Translations under genes and position numbers: made by a program
Assembly: GCA_016180765.1 (NCBI GenBank)
Contig: JACPAP010000270.1
Coordinates: 1 to 16,754 of the forward strand
DNA: 16,754 nt
Direction: 5' to 3'
From: Gemmatimonadota bacterium
Lineage (GTDB): Bacteria; Gemmatimonadota; Gemmatimonadetes; Gemmatimonadales; GWC2-71-9
Shown: positions 1 to 6,164 of the stretch, piece after piece
Layout: the number at the start of each line of letters is the position of its first letter
How positions within the stretch are numbered: position 1 is the stretch's first letter
The notes under the pieces: model-generated
What the model was told of the DNA's origin: nothing
Seen by the model: only the letters and a program-made list of their open reading frames with translations
The model's database searches: none

Positions 1-1
1 G

Positions 2-451
2 GTGGCCGGCGTGGCCGGGGCGGCTTTGGCCGTGACGTCCGGGCTCCTGGCGGAGGACACGATCGAGCACGGGGAAACGGTGCACCGGGTCATGGAGCGG
101 CATGAGACCTGGGCCATCGCGGTGAGCGTGGCGTTTGCCCTGCTCGCGGCGTGGCACATCTGGCGCAAGGGGGTGCTAGGACCGCAGGAGCGGCCTACGT
201 ACCTCGTCGCGGCGACGGTCGGGGCCCTGGGCATCATCTACGTGGCACATCTCGGCGGCACCATCGTGTTCCGGCATGCAGGCGGCGTGCCGACGCCGGC
301 GCTCCAGCAGGCGCTGAAGGAGCGCACCCAAGAACACGAGCACGCGCCAGGCGAGGAGCCCGAGCAGGCGGCGCCGGCCGACACCGCCGCAGCCGAGGCC
401 GACACCGGCCACACGCACCCGCCGGGAACGCCGCCGCACCAGCATGACTGA
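2..451 (+). CDS. DUF2231-family membrane protein, 5'-truncated by window edge
   Basis: The visible part is 149 residues with three hydrophobic stretches (about residues 1-17, 37-55 and 66-90) and the C-terminal signature of DUF2231 membrane proteins, YVAHLGGTIVFRHAGGV (about 80-96). The function of that family is not established; members are small polytopic inner-membrane proteins. Family members normally begin with another membrane segment about 40-50 residues upstream, so the true start lies before this window and the GTG at 2 is probably an internal Val codon. After the last helix comes a 45-residue hydrophilic tail rich in Glu, Ala, Pro and His (EHEHA, HTHPPG, HQHD), which could bind metal; that is inference. 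The next gene starts 20 bases downstream on the same strand. Confidence 0.72.
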   Translation: MAGVAGAALAVTSGLLAEDTIEHGETVHRVMERHETWAIAVSVAFALLAAWHIWRKGVLGPQERPTYLVAATVGALGIIYVAHLGGTIVFRHAGGVPTPALQQALKERTQEHEHAPGEEPEQAAPADTAAAEADTGHTHPPGTPPHQHD

Positions 452-471
452 GACGTCGGACCACGGTCACC

Positions 472-942
472 ATGCGATATGCACCGCGGCTGATACCAGT
501 CTTGGGCGCTGCTTGGCTCGCCTGTACGGCGGTGAGTACCCGGCCGCATTTTGGGCCGATGTCGGGAGCGGTCGTGGATACCGTGGGGGCGAGCCCGGGA
601 ATCGTCATTGGCGCGCTGGCGTCGGAGCTGGAGACGCTCGGGCTCCGGGTGCGGGCGGTGAGCCGGGCGGAAGGCTACCTGGAGACGGCATGGTTCGACC
701 CCACCACGCGGCGATCCGTGGGACCGGAGCACCGCCGTACCGGGCGCGTCTTCCGGATGCGGGCCTACGCCGACTCGGTTCCTCCGGCTCGCAGCGAGCT
801 GGTGATCGAGACCGTCTTCCGCCGCACGGCCGATCCCTCGGCCACGGGCCGGGAAGAGGAGATCATCGCCCCGCCCGAACACCCGGGCGACTCATTGACG
901 CAGCGGGTGCTCGAGAACCTGCGGAAGCGGTTTCCCCGATGA
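472..942 (+). CDS. Small secreted or lipoprotein-like protein, function unknown
   Basis: A 156-residue protein I do not recognise. Residues 5-18 are hydrophobic after an Arg-containing start and end in WLAC at Cys18, so this may be a lipoprotein signal, although the lipobox is poor (Trp at -3, Leu at -2). The rest is a compact alpha/beta-looking domain: VIGALASELETLGLRVRAVSR (about 45-65) reads like a helix followed by a strand, then paired strands around YLETAWFD and SELVIETVFRR, and a final amphipathic helix LTQRVLENLRKRF. A small periplasmic or outer-membrane-anchored domain is plausible. The start has no convincing Shine-Dalgarno. It lies 20 bases after the DUF2231 gene and 52 bases before the synthase GTG, so it may belong to one transcript. 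Confidence 0.6.
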   Translation: MRYAPRLIPVLGAAWLACTAVSTRPHFGPMSGAVVDTVGASPGIVIGALASELETLGLRVRAVSRAEGYLETAWFDPTTRRSVGPEHRRTGRVFRMRAYADSVPPARSELVIETVFRRTADPSATGREEEIIAPPEHPGDSLTQRVLENLRKRFPR

Positions 943-945
943 AGA

Positions 946-986
946 GGGGATGGACGGGGATGGAGGGCGATGGCGGGGGATGGAGG
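946..986 (+). repeat. GGGGATGG-type G-rich repeat, copy 1 (upstream of squalene synthase)
   Basis: Repeated GGGGATGG units fill the gap between the small secreted-protein gene and the synthase. The last 18 bases, GATGGCGGGGGATGGAGG (969-986), are identical to bases 2138-2155 upstream of thyA. The terminal GGAGG acts as Shine-Dalgarno 8 bases before the GTG at 995. Confidence 0.7.
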
Positions 987-994
987 CTCGCACC

Positions 995-2038
995 GTGACG
1001 ACCATCGTGGTGTCGCCCGAGGCCGACCGGGCTTACTGCCACGGGATGCTGCCCAGGGTTTCCCGGACCTTCGCCTTGTGCATCCCGCTCCTTCCCGCGG
1101 GCCTGGAGTACGCCACGCTGGTGGCCTACCTCGTCTGTCGGGTCGCCGATACCATCGAGGACGCCGTCTCGCTGGCACCCGAGACCAAAGCGTCGTTGCT
1201 GAACGCCTGGGCACGGGCGCTGGAGGACGGCGGCTCGGACGAGAGTCTCCTGGGCACCACCTTTCCCAGCCCCGCCGGCGACGACCAACGGCTGGTCAAC
1301 GATGCCGACGTCGTGCTGCGCGAGTTCCACCGCCTGCGGCCGTCGCACCGGGACGCGGTGCGGCCCTGGGTCCGCGAGATGTGCTCCGGGATGGCGGAGT
1401 TCGTGCGACGCCCGCCCGGCGGGATCGGGACCGTGGAGGACCTGGATCGCTATACCTATTATGTGGCCGGGACCGTGGGCCATCTCCTGACCCGGCTGTT
1501 CCGCCTGCACGACCCCCGGCCGGCGGCGGGACGTTATGAGCGTCTGGAGGCGCTGGCCACCAGCTTCGGGCGGGGGCTGCAGCTCACCAACATCATCAAG
1601 GACGTGGCGGACGATCGCCGGCGGGGGTTCAGCTTCATCCCGCGCCAGCTGTGCCTCTTAGCCGGCATTCGGCCCGAGGATCTCCAGGACCAGCGCCACC
1701 GGGGCGAAGCGCGGCGCGTCGTGCTCACCCTGATCGAGAAGGCCAAGCGCCATCTGACGGACGCGCTGGCCTACAGCACCACCTTGCCCCGCCGGCTCTA
1801 TGGGGTGCGGTTGTTCTGCCTCACCTCGCTGTTCTTCGCCGTTCGCACGCTGCGGCTGGCGGAGCGAGACGCCAGGCTGCTCGACCCGGCGCACAAGGTC
1901 AAGATCACCCGCGCCGACGTCTACCGCACGCTGGCGACCACGCGCCTGATCGCCCCCAGCAACGCGCTGGTGCGCGCCTATTTCCGGCTGCTCGCCGGCG
2001 CCCGCTGGCCGGCTGCCGCCGCTTCCGTCCCCGCCTGA
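995..2038 (+). CDS. Squalene/phytoene synthase family enzyme, probably squalene synthase
   Basis: A trans-isoprenyl head-to-head synthase of 347 residues, which joins two farnesyl (or geranylgeranyl) diphosphates. Visible motifs are SRTFALCIPLLP (23-34), the first Asp-rich motif DTIED (52-56), YYVAGTVGHLLTRLF (155-169) and the second Asp-rich motif in QLTNIIKDVADD (196-207), which together hold the Mg-diphosphate sites. The TRLF ending after the YVAG block resembles squalene synthases more than phytoene synthases. I infer a C30 product for hopanoid, sterol or carotenoid precursors; no cyclase or desaturase is nearby to decide. The C-terminus lacks an obvious membrane anchor. I chose GTG 995 because GGAGG lies 8 bases upstream. 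The in-frame ATG at 950 would translate the G-rich repeat. It precedes thyA by 120 bases. Confidence 0.88.
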   Translation: MTTIVVSPEADRAYCHGMLPRVSRTFALCIPLLPAGLEYATLVAYLVCRVADTIEDAVSLAPETKASLLNAWARALEDGGSDESLLGTTFPSPAGDDQRLVNDADVVLREFHRLRPSHRDAVRPWVREMCSGMAEFVRRPPGGIGTVEDLDRYTYYVAGTVGHLLTRLFRLHDPRPAAGRYERLEALATSFGRGLQLTNIIKDVADDRRRGFSFIPRQLCLLAGIRPEDLQDQRHRGEARRVVLTLIEKAKRHLTDALAYSTTLPRRLYGVRLFCLTSLFFAVRTLRLAERDARLLDPAHKVKITRADVYRTLATTRLIAPSNALVRAYFRLLAGARWPAAAASVPA

Positions 2039-2111
2039 TCTTGCCCCGCTGCCGGGACGGCACGACTATTAGTTGATGCGTTCCTCATCGCTGCCGTCGC
2101 TCTGGTTCGCG

Positions 2112-2155
2112 CGTCCCCGCGGATGGGGACGGCCGGGGATGGCGGGGGATGGAGG
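2112..2155 (+). repeat. GGGGATGG-type G-rich repeat, copy 2, with small hairpin (thyA leader)
   Basis: This segment shares the identical 18-mer GATGGCGGGGGATGGAGG (2138-2155) with 969-986. Just before it, CGTCCCC (2112-2118) and GGGGACG (2125-2131) can pair as a perfect 7-bp stem with a 6-base loop. The 18-mer ends in GGAGG three bases before the thyA ATG, so the repeat again supplies the ribosome-binding region. Confidence 0.6.
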
Positions 2156-2158
2156 ACG

Positions 2159-2953
2159 ATGAAGCAGTACCTGGACCTGCTCCGCCATATCCTGGAGAAC
2201 GGCCGACGGAAAGACGATCGCACCGGCACCGGAACCCTCAGCGTCTTCGGCCATCAGACGCGCTACGATTTGTCGAACGGCTTTCCGTTGCTCACCACCA
2301 AGAAGCTGCACTTCAAGTCCATCGCGCACGAGCTGCTCTGGTTCCTTCGGGGAGACACCAACGTCCGCTACTTGCGGGAGCACGGAGTGACGATCTGGGA
2401 CGAGTGGGCGGACCAGCAAGGTGAGTTGGGCCCGGTCTACGGATACCAGTGGCGGTCGTGGCCCGCGCCGAACGGGCGGCAGGTGGACCAGATCGCCGCT
2501 CTGGTGGAGCAGATCCGCCGGAACCCCAACTCGCGGCGTTTGATCGTCAGCGCGTGGAACGTGGCGGACCTCCCGCGCATGGCGTTGGCGCCGTGCCACG
2601 TCCTGTTCCAGTTCTATGTGGCGGAAGGCCGGCTCTCCTGCCAGATGTATCAGCGGAGCGCGGACGTCTTCCTCGGCGTGCCGTTCAACATCGCGTCGTA
2701 CGCCTTGCTGACGCGCATGATCGCGCAGGTGACCGGCCTCGAGCCCGGCGAGTTCGTGCACACGCTGGGCGACGCGCATCTCTACCTCAATCACCTCGAG
2801 CAGGCCCGACTCCAGCTCACCCGCGAGCCGCGGCCGCTGCCCACCCTGCGGCTCGACCCCGAGGTCAAGAGCCTGCTCGACTTCCGCTTCGAAGACCTGG
2901 TGCTGGAGGGCTACCAGCCGCACCCGCCCATCCCCGCGAAGGTGGCGGTCTGA
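2159..2953 (+). CDS. thyA: Thymidylate synthase
   Basis: It makes dTMP from dUMP using methylene-tetrahydrofolate and releases dihydrofolate. At 264 residues it matches the E. coli ThyA length. Recognisable blocks are DRTGTGTLSVFG (20-31), the LLTTKKLHFKSIAHELLWFLRG region (44-65), the catalytic Cys146 in LAPCHVLFQF, the dUMP-phosphate-binding RR pair (126-127), QRSADVFLGVPFNIASYALL and the HTLGDAHLYLNH block. I chose ATG 2159 rather than the upstream ATG 2123 because this N-terminus (MKQYLDLL) matches the family, while the extension would only translate the G-rich repeat. Its TGA stop (2951-2953) overlaps the proposed CTG start of folA, so the pair is translationally coupled and folA can recycle the dihydrofolate made here. 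Confidence 0.97.
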   Translation: MKQYLDLLRHILENGRRKDDRTGTGTLSVFGHQTRYDLSNGFPLLTTKKLHFKSIAHELLWFLRGDTNVRYLREHGVTIWDEWADQQGELGPVYGYQWRSWPAPNGRQVDQIAALVEQIRRNPNSRRLIVSAWNVADLPRMALAPCHVLFQFYVAEGRLSCQMYQRSADVFLGVPFNIASYALLTRMIAQVTGLEPGEFVHTLGDAHLYLNHLEQARLQLTREPRPLPTLRLDPEVKSLLDFRFEDLVLEGYQPHPPIPAKVAV

Positions 2954-3468
2954 TCCTGTCTCTCATCGCCGCGATGGCCCAGAACCGGGTCATCGGGCGG
3001 AACCACGCGCTCCCCTGGCACCTCCCGGCCGATCTCCAACGGTTCAAGTCGCTCACCATGGGACATACGGTGCTCCTCGGGCGGAAGACGTTCGACACCA
3101 TCGGGAAACCGCTTCCGGGGCGGCGCTGGATCGTCCTCACCCGCGACCGGGGCTGGCGCCACGCGGGCGTGGACGTCGCGCACGACCTCGACGAGGCGCT
3201 CCCGAGCGTGGCGCGCGATGTCGAGGTGTTCGTAGCCGGCGGCGCGGATGTCTACGCGCAGGCGTTGCCGCGCGCGGATCGCATCTATCTCACGGTGATT
3301 CACGCCGAGATCGAGGGCGATGCGAGGTTTCCGGCGCTGGATCTCTCCGAGTGGCGACTGATGGACGACGAGCGGCACCAGGCCGACGCGCGGCATGCGT
3401 TCTCCTACAGTTTCCGCCGTTACGAGCGGGTGAAACGGGAAACGGGAAAAGGGAAAGGGGAAACGTAG
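2950..3468 (+). CDS. folA: Dihydrofolate reductase with apparent CTG start
   Basis: It reduces dihydrofolate to tetrahydrofolate with NADPH. The 172 residues show the N-terminal strand ILSLIAAMAQNRVIG, LPWHLPADLQRFK (21-33, with the folate-binding acidic residue Asp28), TMGHTVLLGRKTFDTIG (36-52), the NADPH glycines in VFVAGGADVY (93-102) and YLTVIHAEIEGDARFP (113-128). No ATG, GTG or TTG lies in frame at the expected place. Aligned with the usual MxSLIAAxAxNRVIG start, the first codon is CTG 2950, overlapping the thyA stop as CTGA, with AAGGTGG just upstream. The only alternative, ATG 2974, would remove the first beta-strand. The last 12 codons (VKRETGKGKGET) are encoded by a GGGAAA-type repeat that forms one arm of an inverted repeat, so this tail is probably not ancestral. 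Confidence 0.92.
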   Translation: MILSLIAAMAQNRVIGRNHALPWHLPADLQRFKSLTMGHTVLLGRKTFDTIGKPLPGRRWIVLTRDRGWRHAGVDVAHDLDEALPSVARDVEVFVAGGADVYAQALPRADRIYLTVIHAEIEGDARFPALDLSEWRLMDDERHQADARHAFSYSFRRYERVKRETGKGKGET

Positions 3469-3515
3469 TGCCGCTACGCGCTCCACCGTTCCTTTTCCCC
3501 TCTTCCCGTTTCCCG
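3436..3515. repeat. GGGAAA/TTTCCC inverted repeat spanning the folA stop
   Basis: The left arm (3436-3465) is purine-only apart from single Cs, and the right arm (3488-3515) is its imperfect complement. The outer 13 bases, CGGGAAACGGGAA (3436-3448) and TTCCCGTTTCCCG (3503-3515), pair perfectly. Inside, CGTAG (3464-3468, containing the folA stop) pairs with CTACG (3474-3478) around a 5-base loop. It can fold as a long hairpin at the 3' end of thyA-folA. No T-tract follows, so an RNA-stability or mobile-repeat role is as likely as termination. Confidence 0.65.
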
Positions 3516-3536
3516 CAGAAAACCCGTCAAACCCTA

Positions 3537-3565
3537 TTGCATATCTTCTCATCATTTCTTATTCT
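3537..3565 (+). promoter_or_regulatory. Candidate sigma-70-type promoter for the ligase/aminomutase operon
   Basis: TTGCAT (3537-3542) and TATTCT (3560-3565) are separated by exactly 17 bases within a conspicuously AT-rich stretch of this GC-rich window. They match the consensus at 3 of 6 and 4 of 6 positions. A transcript starting near 3572 would have a leader of about 26 bases before ATG 3598, with GGAG at 3590-3593 as ribosome-binding site. The call rests on position and composition and is not proven. Confidence 0.4.
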
Positions 3566-3597
3566 GTTGCAACGCGAATTGCTTGATCCGGAGTGCG

Positions 3598-3756
3598 ATG
3601 CGCTTAGGGCTCGCGTACAACCAACGTCCAGCCGCGATCAGTACGCGTCGCGACGCCGCTCTCTCCCCTCAAGTCTCCCTCACCGCAGATCAGTTCGTAG
3701 AATGGGACGAGCCCGAGACGATCCGGCGACGTGGTACTCCTCGAAGCGATTGGTGA
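3598..3756 (+). pseudogene. Out-of-frame N-terminal fragment of ATP-grasp ligase 1
   Basis: From ATG 3598, with GGAG 4 bases upstream, codons read MRLGLAYNQRPAAIS and then DQFVEWDEPETIR (about residues 31-43). This is the normal beginning of a Ddl-like ATP-grasp N-terminal domain. The frame then runs into RRGTPRSDW and a TGA at 3754-3756. The protein continues in another frame at about 3728 as DVVLLEAIGDFPRRL. Between ETIR and DVVLL, related proteins have a short helix of roughly 8-10 residues that is missing here, so a deletion of 3n+2 bases near 3724-3730 fits better than a single-base slip. The fragment has the promoter and ribosome-binding site, while the downstream part has neither. It could be a real inactivating deletion or an assembly artefact. 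Confidence 0.7.
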
Positions 3757-4648
3757 CTTCCCCCGGCGGCTGGCAGAAGCGCGGGTGGACCTCCTGTTCA
3801 ACATGGCGGAAGGACGCGCGGGACCGAGCCGGGAGGCGCAGGTGCCCGCGATCGCCGAATTCCTGGGGGTTCCCTACACGGCCAGCGACCCGCTGACGCT
3901 GGCCATCGCGCTCCACAAAGGACGCACCAAAGAGATTCTCCGGCAGCGCGGGCTGCCCACGCCGCCATTCCTGCTGGTCGAGTCGTTCGCCGACCTGTCC
4001 CGGTTAGACGGCGTCGAGTACCCGCTGTTCCTGAAACCGGTGTGGGAAGGCTCCTCCAAAGGGATCGGCGGCGCAAACCGGGTGGAGTCGTCGCGGGCCG
4101 CGAAGGCGCGTGCCGAGCACCTGCTGGCGACCTATCGCCAGCCGGTGCTGGCGGAGTGGTACCTGCCCGGCGACGAATTCACGGTCGCCGTGCTGGGGAA
4201 CGACGGGGATGCCCGCTGTCTTCCGCTCATCCGCTATCGGTTCGAGACGCTGCCTCACGGCGCGCTGCCGATCATGGGCTTCGAGGCCAAGTGGGTCTGG
4301 GACACGCCCGAGGCCTCGCTGGAGGTGTTGGAATGTCCGGCCGACATCGCGCCGGAGCTGCTCGAACGGATCCAGGCCACGGCGCTCGCGGCGTATCGGG
4401 CGATTGGCTGCCGAGATTGGGCGCGGCTGGATGTGCGACTGGACGCCCAGGGCGTTCCCAACGTCCTGGAAATCAATCCGCTGCCGGGGATCATTCCAGA
4501 CCCGGCGGCGAACAGCTGCTTCCCGCTGGCGGCCGCGGCGGCGGGTCTGTCGTACGCCGAGATGATCCACACGGTGGTGCGGATCGCCTGGCGCCGCGTG
4601 GCCGGCCGGGAGCTGGCGGTGCCCACCCTAGCAGGAGTCGCTGGCTGA
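3731..4648 (+). CDS. Ddl-like ATP-grasp ligase 1, lacking its N-terminus in frame
   Basis: A carboxylate-amine ligase of the D-Ala-D-Ala ligase superfamily: it activates a carboxylate as acyl-phosphate with ATP and joins it to an amine. The open frame gives 305 residues with LLFNMAEGRAG (21-31), VPYTASDPLTLAIALHKGRTK (48-68), the ATP-lysine and P-loop region FLKPVWEGSSKGIGG (100-114), EWYLPGDEFTVAVLG (142-156), ARLDVRLD (231-238) and the Mg-binding LEINPLPG (246-253). After LPG, true Ddl enzymes have a Ser-rich D-Ala-binding segment. Here it reads IIPDPAANS, so the substrate may not be D-Ala. GTG 3731 is only the first possible start in this frame and has no ribosome-binding site; the natural start is ATG 3598 in another frame. 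The TGA overlaps the next gene's CTG. Confidence 0.8.
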   Translation: MVLLEAIGDFPRRLAEARVDLLFNMAEGRAGPSREAQVPAIAEFLGVPYTASDPLTLAIALHKGRTKEILRQRGLPTPPFLLVESFADLSRLDGVEYPLFLKPVWEGSSKGIGGANRVESSRAAKARAEHLLATYRQPVLAEWYLPGDEFTVAVLGNDGDARCLPLIRYRFETLPHGALPIMGFEAKWVWDTPEASLEVLECPADIAPELLERIQATALAAYRAIGCRDWARLDVRLDAQGVPNVLEINPLPGIIPDPAANSCFPLAAAAAGLSYAEMIHTVVRIAWRRVAGRELAVPTLAGVAG

Positions 4649-5646
4649 GAGTCGCGATTCTGTACGACGGCGGCGCCAGCGACTGGAGCAAGCAAGACAT
4701 CCAGTCGGTGCTCGATCCGGTCAACCAGATCGGTGATCTGCTGGCGTCGTTGGACCATCGTGTCGCTCGGGTTCCCGTCCATCACGATCTCAAGTGGCTG
4801 GATCAGGCGCGCCGGGCCGAGCTGGTCGTCAATCTGTGCGAGGGGATCGGCGGCGTCAGCCGCTGGGAGTGCATGGTGGCGGGAACGCTGGAGCTCCTGG
4901 GCGTTCCGTTCACCGGTGCCGGCTCCTGGACCACCACCATCTGCCACAACAAGGCCGTGGTCAACGCCCTGCTCCAGGCGGCCGGCCTGCCGGTCCCCCG
5001 GTGGCTGGTTCCGGTCGCCGGCAAGGTACCGAGCGACTTCCCGCTGCCAGCCATCGTGAAGCCAGCGGCGGAGGACGCCAGCGTGGGAATCGACCAGGCG
5101 TCGGTGGCGACCAGCCACCGGCTGCTCCGGCGGAGGGTCGCGCACGTCGAAAAGGAATACGGCACCGCGCTGGTACAGCAGTACATCGGCGGCAGGGAAT
5201 TCGCCGTGGGGATCGTAGGAAGCACCACGCTCCCGCTCTCGGAGATCGACTTCAGCTGCATGCCCGAGGGCGCCTGGCCCATCCTGTCGTTCGATGCCAA
5301 GTGGACCGGCGGGTGCCCGGAGGATCTGGGAACCCAGCCGGTCTGCCCGGCGCGGGTGGAGTGGTGGCTGGCCAGGCGGCTGCGTGCCGTGGCCCTATCC
5401 GCGTGGCGGGCGGTGCGGGGGCAGGGGTACGGGCGGGTGGACCTCCGGCTGGACCAGACCGGCCAGCCGTGGGTACTGGAAGTGAACCCCAATCCGGATA
5501 TCTCCGACGACGCCGGGCTGTCGCGCATGGCGCAGGCGGCCGGATGGTCGTACGACGATTTGATCCTGCGCATGGTGGAGCTGGCCCGGTCCACGGATCG
5601 CCGGCCGCTGGTGGAAGCGCCGCCGCTGGAGGTCCGCACCGCGTGA
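4645..5646 (+). CDS. ATP-grasp ligase 2, divergent Ddl-like enzyme
   Basis: A second carboxylate-amine ligase of 333 residues, clearly diverged from its neighbour. Landmarks are MRVAILYDGGASDW (1-14), LVVNLCEGIGGVSRWEC (60-76), the ATP-lysine region AIVKPAAEDASVGID (136-150), QQYIGGREFAVGIVG (178-192), FDAKW (216-220), YGRVDLRLD (262-270) and a Mg-binding motif of the form LEVNPNPDIS (278-287). NPNPD replaces the NTLPG of genuine D-Ala-D-Ala ligases, so I expect a different acceptor. I place the start at CTG 4645, which overlaps the previous stop as CTGA. AGGAG (4633-4637) stands 7 bases upstream, and the resulting N-terminus is the typical first strand of the fold. No ATG, GTG or TTG is available nearby in frame. 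Its TGA overlaps the GTG of the acetyltransferase. Confidence 0.87.
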   Translation: MRVAILYDGGASDWSKQDIQSVLDPVNQIGDLLASLDHRVARVPVHHDLKWLDQARRAELVVNLCEGIGGVSRWECMVAGTLELLGVPFTGAGSWTTTICHNKAVVNALLQAAGLPVPRWLVPVAGKVPSDFPLPAIVKPAAEDASVGIDQASVATSHRLLRRRVAHVEKEYGTALVQQYIGGREFAVGIVGSTTLPLSEIDFSCMPEGAWPILSFDAKWTGGCPEDLGTQPVCPARVEWWLARRLRAVALSAWRAVRGQGYGRVDLRLDQTGQPWVLEVNPNPDISDDAGLSRMAQAAGWSYDDLILRMVELARSTDRRPLVEAPPLEVRTA

Positions 5647-6164
5647 GCGTCGTGGCGCCCCCTCTCACGCTCCGGCCCCCCCGCCCGAGCGATCGCGGCC
5701 GCGTGGCCGAAATCGTGCGCGCCACCGGCGTATTCCGGCCATCGGAGCTGGACATCGCGCTGGAGGTGTTCGACGGCGCCGTCCAGCAGCCCGGCGCGGA
5801 CTACCACGCCCTGGGTGCGTACGACGACGGGGGATGGCTCATCGGCTTCGCCTGCTACGGCCCCACGCCCGGTACCGCAGCCACCTGGGACCTGTACTGG
5901 ATCGCCGTGGACCCCGGAACCCACCGGCGCGGGGTCGGCCGCGCACTGATGGCGGCGTGCGAGCAGGCGATCGTGGCTGCCGGCGGCCGGCTGGTCGTGG
6001 TGGAAACGTCTTCGCGACCGGACTACGGTCCGACCCGCGCGTTCTACCAGGCGCTGGCGTACGGGGCAACGGCGCGCATTCCTGACTTCTACGCGCCGGA
6101 CGATGCCCTGGTCGTGTACACCAAGCGGTTGGTTCCCTCACGGAGAGAACGACCACATGGCTGA
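5643..6164 (+). CDS. GNAT family N-acetyltransferase
   Basis: It transfers an acetyl group from acetyl-CoA to an amine. The 173-residue protein has the classic GNAT core: LTLRPPRPSDRGRVAEIV (8-25), strand beta-4 in TWDLYWIAVDP (81-91), the acetyl-CoA pyrophosphate loop HRRGVGRALM (94-103), LVVVETSS (117-124) and DYGPTRAFYQALAYG (127-141), ending IPDFYAPDDALVVYTKRL. GTG 5643 overlaps the ligase 2 TGA (GTGA), so translation is coupled. The coding end overlaps the aminomutase start by 8 bases. Position between amino-acid ligases and a lysine 2,3-aminomutase suggests an amino-acid or beta-amino-acid substrate. It is shorter than AblB, the beta-lysine N6-acetyltransferase of N-acetyl-beta-lysine producers (about 270 residues), so it is not simply that enzyme. 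Confidence 0.88.
   Translation: MSVVAPPLTLRPPRPSDRGRVAEIVRATGVFRPSELDIALEVFDGAVQQPGADYHALGAYDDGGWLIGFACYGPTPGTAATWDLYWIAVDPGTHRRGVGRALMAACEQAIVAAGGRLVVVETSSRPDYGPTRAFYQALAYGATARIPDFYAPDDALVVYTKRLVPSRRERPHG

Noticed and set aside
950..994. Earlier ATG for the squalene/phytoene synthase
   Set aside because: It would translate the GGGGATGG repeat; GTG 995 has a well-spaced GGAGG.
2123..2158. Earlier ATG for thyA
   Set aside because: The extra 12 residues translate the G-rich repeat, and the 264-residue form matches known ThyA length and N-terminus.
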